64,000 nucleotides of DNA from Ophiosphaerella korrae. Lineage: Eukaryota > Ascomycota > Dothideomycetes > Pleosporales > Phaeosphaeriaceae. This document shows, in pieces, positions 23,503 to 34,600 of the stretch (position 1 is its first letter; every line of letters begins with the position of its first letter). The notes under the pieces were generated by a model, which was not told where the DNA came from, ran no database searches, and was given only the letters and a program-made list of their open reading frames with translations. Made by a program: the position numbers and the translations under genes. Where the stretch lies: the NCBI GenBank assembly GCA_028456385.1, contig JALNQF010000001.1:248001-312000 (forward strand), given 5' to 3'.

Positions 23503-23895
23503 ATGCGAGTACTGGCGCAATGGCAAAAATTACACTGGCATCTGGTGATGGGCAAGTCGCTGTTCATAGTTTGCGGTCAATTCATGGCAGGCGCGTCGAT
23601 GGAGGCACGACACGCTTGAGATATGAGCGCGTCGTCCGAAAAGCATGACCCTCCATGGCACCAGATGCACACGATAGGCCGAGAGGAGTTGTGAGGGATA
23701 GGCAGTGCGATGTCTGCCTTGTAAAGTGGTGCTAGACCCTGGCATGACTTGAGTGCAGTTACGCGAACCTGCGGGCTAGCGCGTTGTGTGGTTTCGCCAA
23801 GATATCAAACCCATCACTCTTGCCCCCTCCATCCCATCCACAGCACTCGTTTGGGCTAAGCCTTGAATACGCACCAGCTCAAGGTAATCGCCGCC
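23503..23895. promoter_or_regulatory. Divergent promoter, WRN-type exonuclease / LSm5
   Basis: The 393 bases separate the two start codons. Any minus-strand open frame here (23530-23745) is short and featureless. The LSm5 side is C-rich just before its ATG. Confidence 0.4.
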
Positions 23896-24437
23896 ATGGC
23901 TCTAGAAAATCTGCTTCCTCTAGGTGTGTGTGTCTGAGACGAGGTAACAAGTTGAGGACGCGGATTGCTGACCTGGGATAGAACTCATTGACAAATGTGT
24001 CGGATCGCAGATATGGGTCATCATGAACGGCGGAAAGGGTGCGTTCTTGATCAGCCGAACAGATAACACGACGTCTAACATGTGCTCTGACAGAGTTCAC
24101 TGGAAAACTAGTTGGCTTTGACGACTACGTCAGTGCGTATATTCTAGCGAGCAGCCGAGGCAGCAATTGACGTTTTCAGACATGGTGCTCGAAGAAGTAA
24201 CCGAAATGTAGGCCACGTTGATAGCATTTGCGACATGCAGGCAGCTAATATGGCATTCAGCGACCCTGCCGAGGGCAACGTGCAGCTGCCCAAGATCCTA
24301 CTCAACGGCAACAACATTTGCATGGTAAGGAGCAAGCAAGCAAGCACTGTGCGCGGCTTGCAACTTGGATGGCTTTGCTGATGAGTGCGCAGATGGTGCC
24401 CGGGGGAGACGGCAAGACGGTTCTCGAGCACGAATAG
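23896..24437 (+). CDS. LSM5: U6 snRNA-associated Sm-like protein LSm5
   Basis: Six tiny exons assembled by hand: 23896-23923, 23982-24038, 24094-24132, 24180-24207, 24261-24324, 24393-24437. They total 261 nt and encode 86 aa. Every junction is GT-AG and the frame closes exactly. The product matches LSm5 throughout. It opens MALENLLPLELIDKCVG and continues with VIMNGGKEFTGKLVGFDDYV (Sm1 motif), NMVLEEVTE, and ILLNGNNICMMVPGG (Sm2 motif). LSm5 is part of the LSm2-8 ring on the U6 snRNA 3' end and the LSm1-7 ring in mRNA decay. About half the gene is intron. No single open frame reveals it, so it would be missed by frame length alone. Confidence 0.95.
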
Positions 24438-26264
24438 CAGCTGGTACGGTAAACAAGTGTGGGCGATTTAATTTGGGATCCCTAGTCAGACACGTCTCGG
24501 TAGCAAATAGCAGTTGACGTACTTATGCCTCTCTCGCCATGGCACAACGTGCCTCTCTGGGTTGCACATGATGCCACGAGTGACCGGATGGTGACATAAA
24601 GGCCGGCCTAGGCCCGAGTGCATCGTCCAAATTGCCATCCCTATGTACATGGCATTTGCTGAAGTGGAGGGCAGACGAGGGCTGGGGCGGAGCGATAAGC
24701 GCCCAGACCTCCTCTCCGCCCTCAGCGGCGCGCCACACGCGCGGCCAGCACGCACACACGCACACATGCATACACAGATTGGTGGCAGGAACAGCTACTG
24801 CAGACGCCATGGCATGGCTCCACCCGCCCTCGTACGTTTTCTCGACTTCATCCGGGCACTTGTCGTCACGGACACTTCTGGCTATGGTAGTCTGCAGTCT
24901 GCAGGCAATCGCTGATCCAGCGATCGGCCCGTCTGTCTCGCTCAGCATGAGCAGAGCCCGGGTGCCTTGTGCCTTGCCTGCCTCGAGGGTGGGAAGAGTC
25001 GCAAACGAGCCCATTCCTGCTTGTCTGGACCTAGGGGTGGTGGGCTGTTGTCGAGCTGCAGCTGAAAGTGAGGCTGCCGTCTGTCGTCTGCCCTCCAGCG
25101 GCTGTCTCGTCGTCTCTCGACGGACAGGCGCTCGCAAGAGGCGTCTTTATCTCTCTGCAAACATGTCCTGCGTCACCCCAATAACTCGGCAGTGCTCTCC
25201 GGCCACGCAGCCCAATCATAGCGCCGCCAGCCCAGAATATCCGCCCTGCAACGGCGCCATCGACTTGTTTGGGCTGGCAGAGAATTGGGATGGTGGATGC
25301 AGCCACCCCTGCCAGTTGCGCCGCGTGCCGATCGTGCTCTGATCCCACTGACTGGCCTGCTGCCACTACCCACTACTGAATCTCCGGAGCCCGAATTTCT
25401 GCCCTCTCGACTTCCGCCATGCTGTTGCTGCCACTCACCTCCACTACCGCCTGACGTCTAATCCACACAGCCACCCCTCCACCCGTCATTCCCGCCATGT
25501 CTGCCTCCAGCCCAGCCTTCTAGCCGTGCCCCGGACTCATGGTCTTGCGACACCACGTCGCACCCTCGTCATCTCACCGCAATCCTCGTGCCGCTACTTA
25601 CTGTGGGCCAATTTACCTAGGTCCTGCTCTTCTTTCCTCAGCGCCCGCCCGTTGACGCGCCAAATGCCCGCAGCCTGCTGTCTGACTCTGAATGGCCGTC
25701 GTGCTGGTCGTGCCCATCCGAGTCTGCAGCCAGCGTCCCCTTGCCCGTGAGTGCTGCTAGACAAGATCAATTTTCCCTCGCGCCTGTATTACAAGACATT
25801 AACTACACGTTCCTGCTGAGTCGGTCCGTGGACCCACCTTTCCCCAATCCAGTCCCATCTTCCCACCTCCTATGGCCGTCATCTAGTTCTCCATCCCCAA
25901 CTCTCTTCTTGCGCTTTGCGCCCTGCAACACTTGACCCCTACCCGGTGTTCGTTACGAAAAGGTTGCCGCCACTGTATCTCTCCGCGCCAATCAGGACAC
26001 GACTACCGAATTTTACCATTTCCTATTTTTTCATATCTGTATTGTAAACTATTCTCGCCATCTCTCGCCATACACTACACCCATCACGGACCCCTCGCCA
26101 CTGCTAGGCCATAATTTCAGAACGATCGCCGTCACCGTTTCCTACTCTGGGACTTTTCGATCTAACTCCAGCTCCATACCCTCGCCGGCTTATCGATATC
26201 GGCACAACCACTCCAACAACCACTTGCCACAACACCCCAATCTCTCACCCCACCGCTTTTCTAC
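24438..26264. other. 1.8-kb GC- and C-rich region before the SAM-HMG gene
   Basis: No gene is supported. Open frames on both strands at 24523-25342 overlap each other and look like products of GC bias. From about 25370 to 26264 the plus strand is strikingly rich in C and CT, as in a long 5' leader of the SAM-HMG gene. Several ATGs lie in it and could act as upstream ORFs. A CA-rich run occurs near 24740-24770. Confidence 0.45.
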
Positions 26265-28034
26265 ATGACCGACTTGCGACACCAGCTGGCGCGACTGGGT
26301 CTGTCCCAGTACTTCGATGCATTCACCGCCGAAGGCTTCGACACCTGGGAAACCGTACTTGATATTACCGAATCTGACTTGTGAGCCTTCCTTGCGTGTG
26401 CTGCACACACTCTGAATCAAGCTTACATCCCTTTAGAAGTCTTCTCAGTGTCAAGCTTGGCCATCGAAGAGTACGTTGCTCCAATTTTCTACTCTATCCT
26501 TTTGACTCCGCCCCTCAACTAACCCAACTATGTAGAAACTCCAAAGGGCCATAGCCGATTCGCGAGGACAAACCTCCGATCGCCCACTGCCCATCTCGTT
26601 GGGTAGGACTACAAGCGCCGATGGCTCCTATCGCAGCGGCGACGAATCTGGGCCTGAAAGCAAAACCAAACATGGCGAAGCTTCTACAACTGGGGTTAAC
26701 ACAACTACAACCACAACAACCAAGCGAAAATATCGACGGCATCCCAAAGTCAGTTTGGTCCTCTCAATCCCTAGCGTGCAGTTTCATGCTCGGCGCAATA
26801 TCCGGAAATATTCTAACATGATGTAGCCCGATGAATACGCACCTGAACGACCCCCTTCGGCTTATGTCATCTTCTCTAACCGTCAGTATAGCCCTCGCTC
26901 GCTTTTTCTTGTGCTAATCATCCTACAGACGTCAGAGAGCTGCTAAAAGGCCAAGACCTCTCTTTCACTGAGATCGCCAAGGTAGTCGGAGAACGATGGC
27001 AGGTGCTGCCTGCGGAAGAAAGAGACGCCTGCGAACGACAGGCTAACACCGCGAAAGAAAAATACTATGCAGAATTCGCTGATTACAAAAAGACGCCACA
27101 ATACGAGGCCTACCAGAAGTATCTAGAGGACTTTAGGGCCAAGCATTCGGTTCCAACAAAGGGTCAGTATCGCCAACATTTTATTTTATCTAATTCTAAG
27201 TTGACGGATATAGAAGGCAAGCGATCAAAACTTGAGACCGAGACGAGTGTGTCAACCCGGAGTAGTACCCTGGACCAACATGAACGCGCGACCAACAGAA
27301 GACTAAGCTCAGTCCAACCCGACCTCTCCACGACAGGACTGCAAAGGCCCGACTCCAATTCTCCCATAGGTCCCTCACGCCTCTCAACAGTACCTCCTTT
27401 TCCATCAAAACCTACGTCACCTGCATCATACCCATTATCTACGTTGAATTCTCCGAGAACAGCCGACCACTATTCTCCCATATCCGCCTCACCACGCTCT
27501 TCAATGTTTGATGGCTCGTCTACCAATTTAGCCAGGGATCCGAGGGGCCCACCAGATGGGGCTTTTCAATACCAACCTTCCACGTACACGCACCCATCCC
27601 GCCAATCCACTTCCACAACCCCTCCCTCATATTCATCAATGTCACACTATCAGCCTCCCGTAGAATTGCCTTCAAGACGGCCCTTACGCGATTCCAGCAT
27701 GCTGCCACCTCTTACTCGGGAAGACACTACCTGGTCATCTGAAAGCGGACACAGCGGAAGTGGATACAACAACTCTACTCCTGTGGGGCATTCTTTGGCG
27801 CTACCCCCTTTGGACTCGGTCAAGACCTTACGAACTCTACCACAGCCCATACCCAGCATGGGGCCATTGCCATCACCACTTGATCGACCTTCTGCACCAG
27901 CTCCACTTTCTCAGCTGCCGCAGCAAATACTTGACTATCGCACGCAAGGACCTCTTGCTGCTTTGGTGAGAGCTGGAGAGCTAGTGGCAGGTGTAGCAGG
28001 TGATGGAGAAATCGAGTTGGCGGGCTCACCGTGA
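26265..28034 (+). CDS. SAM-domain plus HMG-box DNA-binding protein
   Basis: Six exons (26265-26380, 26437-26470, 26536-26748, 26827-26881, 26929-27162, 27214-28034) encode 490 aa. Residues 1-55 form a SAM domain (LARLGLSQYFDAFTAEGF, ending SVKLGHRRKLQRAI). A Ser/Thr-rich linker ends in the basic KRKYRRHPK. An HMG box follows at about 122-195 (ERPPSAYVIFSN, then FTEIAKVVGERWQVLP and KEKYYAEFADYKK). The C-terminal 280 residues are Ser/Pro-rich and disordered. This is a chromatin or transcription regulator; the HMG box lacks the features of a mating-type MAT box. The last intron (27163-27213) is 51 nt with no stop codon, so its retention would add 17 residues in frame. Confidence 0.9.
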
Positions 28035-30024
28035 ATGATCGCGCCGCCAAAGACTATATCTTTGCATTTCAGTCTATGTCACAGTCACGAATAATACTAC
28101 AAAACGTCAGTAATAGAACAACGCGCGTTTACTCATCACCTTGCCGTCTGTCAAAACCATCCAAGCCCTTATTGACATTCGGCTATGCTCTAGATTCCAC
28201 ATTTCATGGTCAGCTGCTACGGAACGGGATTCACAGTCTACTCCGACAGCACGTCGAAATACGACAGAAGAGACGGAAAATTGATGTGGTCTGACATCGA
28301 CCGTTCCGCCTGCTCAAAACATATTTTTCAATCCATTTTCAATTCATGGAGGAACCATCAAGGTGGCGGTTTGAATGCTGTGAGAGGATCTAGATGGACA
28401 ACCATTTGGCCCACAACTTATGACCTCGATGCTTGCCATTTACTCTAGCATCTCTAACTTATCTCACATTTGATTTGTGAACGGAAGGGGTTTGCCGAAT
28501 GCCACGGGGCTCCTGCAATTATTTTGGCATATGCCAGTTACGTTCATGATCGCACTGCACTACACAGGCATCGTGCTCGCATAGCTGCATTATTTTTGTA
28601 GCAATTTATCGAATATTCACCCTGTTATTGCCTCTTCTCATATTTCTAAACGTTGCGTCCAAACCTTTTGATAGTCGCACAAAGCTACTTTATGGGTTAT
28701 GGATACACCTGCAAAGCTGACATAAGAATATGCATCCGCCCACGGATAGAAAACAGAGCAACCGAACGGTTGGTTCCGCTGTGCTGATCGGTAATCGTCT
28801 GTGTTTCGCCACTCAGCACAAGCCGAGAAACTCCACCATCGATCGAGATCAGTTCAACGAAAATGCCTGGGTAGTGATAAGATAATTGTGTCGTTGCTTT
28901 TTGAGTTCTTTGCGTCAACAATTCAGACGATTGAGCACAACCGGGCCCACTCGCACCAAGAAGCCTAACAAGTCGCCAAATCGCTTTAGCAAATAGTCAT
29001 ACACAGGCTGGCAGGTATTCTAGATTTATCGATAGCATGTAAAGCGAATCTGGCTGGAGCTGGTATGGCAATTTGAGAATCGCATGCCAGCAGTGGCTCC
29101 GCGGAGCGACTGGCGCTTGTGTGACACGAGCTGGCAGCACCACGCACAAGGACCGGCTGCTAGTAACCTAAGCGCTCATAGTTGATTGGTTCGACATGTC
29201 TACTGCTGCATAGGATGTTGATCCCTTCGAATAGACCTACCCAGATCAGAAAAACGAGCCGAGCATAGAGTTAGAGTACTATCACCCACTGTACCGCAAG
29301 CGACACAAAACAAAACGCTCCAAAGCTCTTTATATGTCCGCTGCGATGGTAGACCTGGCATGATGGTCTATGGGTTATCACGTGTTTTTATCTGACTTCA
29401 TGCCTGCCCCTGGTACGCACCAAGATAGGTATGTAGCGCACTTGGCCTAAAGCAATTTATTCCGTTGCATGGCTTTACTGCTCTTCGCTCTTCGCTCTTC
29501 GCTCTTATTTACATCCAACAATCCTCAGAAGTTGAGCGATGTTATGTGCAGCTGCGTTAACCAATCATATAGCCACATTTCCAACCACGCAGTGATGCTC
29601 TGGGAAAACTCCTGTTTCACGCTATGTATCATATCTTTACACGTCCCACCCCAATGTTGCACAGATATCTTGTCCATCCCATTCTCCATGGCTCATAATA
29701 TTTCCTCGCCTGATTCTCATCGCACTTGAAAATTATTCCACGATTCTGGACCTTCTCCTAAGTACAGTGCAAAGTCTACAACTGGTTCAGCTGGTTCAGC
29801 TCAGCCTAGCATCGCTACTCGTGTTAGGCGCCACCGTCCGCGACTCTCAACCAGAAATTGTTCCGTTTGGTGCATATATACCGAAGCGACATCTTGGTGG
29901 ATTACCTGTAGTTAGTTCCAACCTGCTAGTCCGCCTTGGCCCAGACCAGCCAACTGTAAGCCTCGTGGTAGGGGTTGCAAATCTTGTCCCAAGACTTCCG
30001 CTGGCCCCCGCTGCTCATTCCGCC
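28035..30024. other. 2-kb intergenic stretch
   Basis: No gene is supported. It holds the 3' region of the SAM-HMG gene and the upstream region of the DUF3074 gene. A short tandem repeat (TCTTCGC, about three units) lies near 29481-29505. From 29767 the frame of the DUF3074 exon is open without an ATG, so a further 5' exon of that gene may lie here. In the neighbouring frame a Ser/Thr/Gly-rich stretch is also open at about 29730-29895. Confidence 0.45.
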
Positions 30025-31263
30025 ATGGGTTCGCATGCGCCGTTAGATGCAGGTATCTGCACACACTGCGGGAAGTCTCTGGCTAGTGCACGCAAATATC
30101 TGAACCTTGAGCCTCTGTGTCTTCACGAGCTTCCACCACATACCGACATTTCTCAGCACAAGGATGACCCTGTAATATCGCTCGTAGGATTTATTAGATC
30201 TATTCTTGCTGAAGTGTATCAGCTTGATTTTGAGGATACCAGTTGGAGCGAACATGGAACATATCCGCGCAAAGGCAGCCAAGCCTCCATCACAATGCCG
30301 TCCCTATCTACAGCAAAGGATGGACCAGATACAAATGTTACCGTCACAGTCAACAAACGGTCGAAGGGCAAAGGCAGCTCAGCATGGCTAGGGAGGCGGT
30401 CATACCATGCCGCGCTCGAGGTAGACTATGGGGAGCTGGACACACTGCTAGCTCAAGATCATTGTCGCAAGGAAACCGAATATACACCAAGCGTTTTCGA
30501 TGCGAATGAGCTTTTAAGATGGAATGCAGAGGATCTTAGGCATGTGGTGGCCGAGCTCAAGCCAGAATGGAGAGTGACAACTGTTCAAATGTCTGGTGAG
30601 TAATGGCCTCTATGAAGCTTTTCCAACACTGTTCTCGGTCCAGTTAGATATAGCAGTCAGTCCTACCAGGATTTTTCGTGTTTGCTGACCGTCTGCTAAC
30701 ACTCTTCAGTCTTTCAAATGTTTCATGAGATGCCCAAAGCTTTGGGTATTTCGATGCTTCAAGACCGCGTCTTTCATGTCCTTTGTATGACCACTCACTC
30801 AACATATGATGTGCCTGGCCCGGAAGAGCTGGTAGCTCACTCTCAATCTCACACTGTCCAACTTCCCATCAATTTCAAAACGCTTCGCGAAGCCCAAGCT
30901 GTGATGTCGAAGAGCCATATAAAATCGCATTCTCTAACATACGATAGCACGCATAGTAGCACCGACCAAGGGGATGAAGCGCGAAGGAAAGCCAAGCACA
31001 ACGGGAATAGCCTCACTGAAGGGATTTATGTCTCCTTAGAGCGACTGTGTGAGGCCCCAACAAGATCTGACAAGGATGGCGAGGGGCATCGTTGGGACAT
31101 GATAACAAGGAGTGATGCGAGGGGCATCACTCGGGCTGCGCCGTGGAGCACGAAGAAGAAGGAGATTCTAGAGGCGGTTGCTAAAGACGTGCAGTACATT
31201 GTCGAACACATTGGCAAGCAGAGGAAGGCTAGAGGAGTCGGCAAAAGGACCAGGGCGGACTAG
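30025..31263 (+). CDS. DUF3074 (START-like) domain protein, 5' end uncertain
   Basis: Two exons (30025-30595 and 30710-31263, 114-nt intron) encode 374 aa from the first in-frame ATG. The join restores MSVFQMFHEMPKALG. The pattern fits the fungal DUF3074 family, predicted to fold like START/Bet v1 lipid-binding domains. It has a WLGRRSYH entry, EMEYTP-like ETEYTPSVFDA, a middle VQLPINF strand, GIYVSLERL and WDMITRSDARGITRAAPW, then a long C-terminal helix rich in Lys. A CxxC pair (CTHC) lies near residue 14, unusual for the family. The ligand and role are unknown. The open frame extends upstream to 29767 without an ATG, so the true start may be in an upstream exon. Confidence 0.75.
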
Positions 31264-31638
31264 GATGGATGAGGAAAGGCGAAGCTTGTGGCTGTGAGAC
31301 CTTGCCGCTTCGGTTCCGCCTTGGACTTTCAGCCCTCAGGCTTGTAAATGACACGACACGCAGCCACTGGGCTTCCTTCTACCTCCTGTATCTACTCTAC
31401 TTGCCTTGTAATACTATCCCTCTGCTTCACGTGCATCATGTTTCTGTGATTTTGCACCCTTGCCGTGCTCGTGCATATTGCGTCTTTGTGCAGGAGTCTA
31501 ATAATATCACCCCACAGCACCACCGCTGAGCGCATACCAGCCGACACGCGTTTGACAGCACAAGGCTGCGAAACTTGAGGCTCGACACAATACTGCATTA
31601 TCGGAGAGGGCAAAGGAGTACAATCAGGAATAGCAGAT
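31264..31638. promoter_or_regulatory. Promoter region of the Q-rich coiled-coil gene
   Basis: 375 bases between the DUF3074 stop and the next ATG on the same strand. Pyrimidine-rich around 31370-31430. No TATA box is obvious. Confidence 0.35.
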
Positions 31639-34600
31639 ATGCAAAATTACGGCCAGCCATCGACTTACCAGAGGCCTGGGAGCACCGCGAGCTTCGCGGG
31701 GCAGCAGCAAGCCGCTCCACCCCCTCCAGGCTATGGAGGATATCAATCTGCTGCACCGCAAAACCAAAGCCAGTGGGCCCCACCGGCGCAGAACAATCAG
31801 CTCCCAAGTCAGCAATGGAACCAGCCGCAACAACAAGCCGCAGGTGGCTATAATCCCGGCACATATGGAGCTATGCCAGGAGGACAACAGCCACAGCAGC
31901 CCCACCATCCATACCCCCAACAGCACCATGATCAGCCTCCTCCCCCACCGCCAAAGCCGGCTGGGTTTGTTGGTGCAGTCCAGCAACAGCAGCAACAGCA
32001 GCAGCAGCAGCAACAGCAACAACAACAGCCCCAACAGAATCAAGGCTGGCCTCAACAGACACCACAACAACAAGGAGGATACCCAGTCCAGGGGGGAGGC
32101 CAGAGCCAGCAGCAGTACAACAATGCGGCTCCGCCACCCCCTTCGGCAACATCTGGCGGTTCCTACTTCCCGCCTGCTCAAGGTGGACGGCCTGGCTCGG
32201 TATATGATGCAAACCAGGCAGTTAGCTTTTCAAACCCTCCATCAGCCGGTCCTCAGCAGTCAACCGTCATCAGTCCGAACGAGCAACAGCCGGTATACAT
32301 ACCACCATCATTGACGGGTCAGGGTGTACAAGCATACATGCCTTCAAATACCAATCCAATGCCAGGTGTATATGTTCCTCCGCCACCAGATGTTCCTGCG
32401 TGGCAACAAGCACAACATGCTCCACTTCAAGGAGGGTCGAAGAAATTTCGGTACACGAAGCCCACTGTAGATCCCTCGTTCTATGCACAGGGCTATCAAG
32501 GAGTTCAGCCTATGCAGCCACCTCCCCCTCCTTCGCAATATGCCCAATCGCCTATGCAGCCTCAGCAGCCGTTTGGAATGCAAACGCAAAGCCAATATGC
32601 ACCACAGGGACAGATGCCACAACAACCTCTAGGGATACCGAACCAATTTCCACAACAAAATCCAATTGGTCAGCAACCACAACAGCAGCTATATGGTCAG
32701 CCAATGCAACAACCGCAACAAACCCCTATAGGACAGCAGCCTCAGCAACAGCCATATGGTCAGCAAATGCAGCAACCAGGCCAATTCCAGCCGCAGCCTG
32801 CGCATCAGCAAACCCATGACCCAAACTTACAAGGGCAGCAAATGCAACAACCAGGGCAATATGCTCAGAATTACAACCCACCTAATGTTCCTATGCAACA
32901 AACCAACCAAGGTTTGCCCCAACCCCAGCAAAATGGACAAGCTCCAACTGGGCCACAGCCGCAACAACCACAATGGCAACCAAGTCATCAGCCTCAGCAA
33001 TCACAGACTTCTCTTGGGGGTACCTCATATGCATCAGCAGTAGGACAGGATATTCAAGCTCCAAAGCCCCTTGCTCGTACCGACACTGCTTCATCTAGTT
33101 TTTTCAATCAAGCCAGCCCACAAAGTCAGCCTGTGTCGCCTGTCAATCACCGAAACAGCATGAGCTTCAATTCAAACCAGCAAACCGGACTTGGGCGAAC
33201 CGCCTCAGTCAGCTCGATCGCGCTTGCTAATCTACAAGCTCAGCGTGAGGGGAATAGGACAAACTCACCCAGGCCGCCACCGCCTAAACTCCCAACACCA
33301 CCTCCGCCGCGTGATGACAAGTCGAGATTTAGTGCTTTGGGATCTGGTGGTCCTTCGGATTGGGAGCATTTTGGGGGTGATGTTGAAATTGACGATGAAG
33401 AAATGTTTGCGAAAAAGGACCTGCCAGCACAGCTAGACAGCGTAGAGCTGCCTGCTAGTCATCCAGAATTACCCGCTGGACCCTCTCCCCCTTCAACACA
33501 CGGTTGGCCTAGCCCAGCGACGCAGCCGGTACCATTAGTATCTGGTGAGAGAAGAGATACCTACCAACCCACTCCACCTCCGGTCGCAGCTAGTCTTGCT
33601 GAGCGGTCGTTTTCACAACCTCCACAGCAGAGTTATATCATGGGAGACGCGGCTCCGGCGCCCCTCAGTGTTTCACCAAAACCACTCCAGGGCGCTCGCC
33701 CACCTTCTGCACAACAGAGTTTTGTAATGGGTGATGGAGCTTGGCAACCGCCAAAGCAGAGCACACCAGCCCAACAACAGTCTCAGCACCAACCACCATC
33801 CACTCAACAGGGTATTGTTATAGACAATGGGGGCTGGGAAGCACAATCTACGAAAGCGGTACAGCAAACACCCAGTCGAAAACTACCCCCCGTAGCGACA
33901 GGCTTTACAATGGGTGATGGAGCTTGGAACGCGACTCAGCAAACGCCAACGCAAGATATCCGTGGTTGGGGGGCCCAACAAACCCAACAACATGCTGCAG
34001 AATTGAAGAAAAAAGACGAGGCTCTTGAGCTCCTACGGGCCAAGATGGAGAAGGAAAAGGACGACTTGCATGCTGAGATCCAGAAACTTCAAGCAGACGC
34101 TGAATCTGCAAGGGCCCATGCTGCAGATGAAAGAATCCTTTTCCAAGAGCAGATCGAGGCTATGAGAACCTCTATAGAGCAAATTGAGTCATCTAAGGCC
34201 GCTGCGGAAGAAGCCAGGGCTAATGCTGAGGCCGAAGTCAAGGAAAAGAACTTGACAATTGAGCGCATGAAGGAGGACGTAGAGGGCAAAGAACACAACA
34301 TCGAAGAGCGAGATGCCATTATCACAGCCCTGAGACGTGAACTCGAAGCAGAGAAATTGAAGGAGCCTGTTAAGACTCTTCCAGTGCCTGCCGATCTGAT
34401 TCCAGATATCAACCCATGGTATGCAAGTTCACTAGAGAGGTATATTACGATGCTCCGTGGGGAGGATAGTGAACCTCAAGTTGAAGATAAGATAAAAACG
34501 TTCAGGGCGTTTGTGAAGAGCGAAGCGGGGATTAGAGGCATTGAATTTTACGATGCCCCACCTCCTAGTGAAAGTATTGTATCGACATCGGACTCCTCAA

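Noticed and set aside
24632..25342. 236-codon plus frame overlapping a 204-codon minus frame (24523-25137)
   Set aside because: Both are Cys/Ser/Arg/Ala-rich without a domain and mirror each other on opposite strands of a GC-rich stretch; neither fits splice neighbours.
31624..32181. Leu-rich minus frame resembling a membrane protein
   Set aside because: Antisense of the CAG/CAA-rich Q tract of the large coiled-coil protein.
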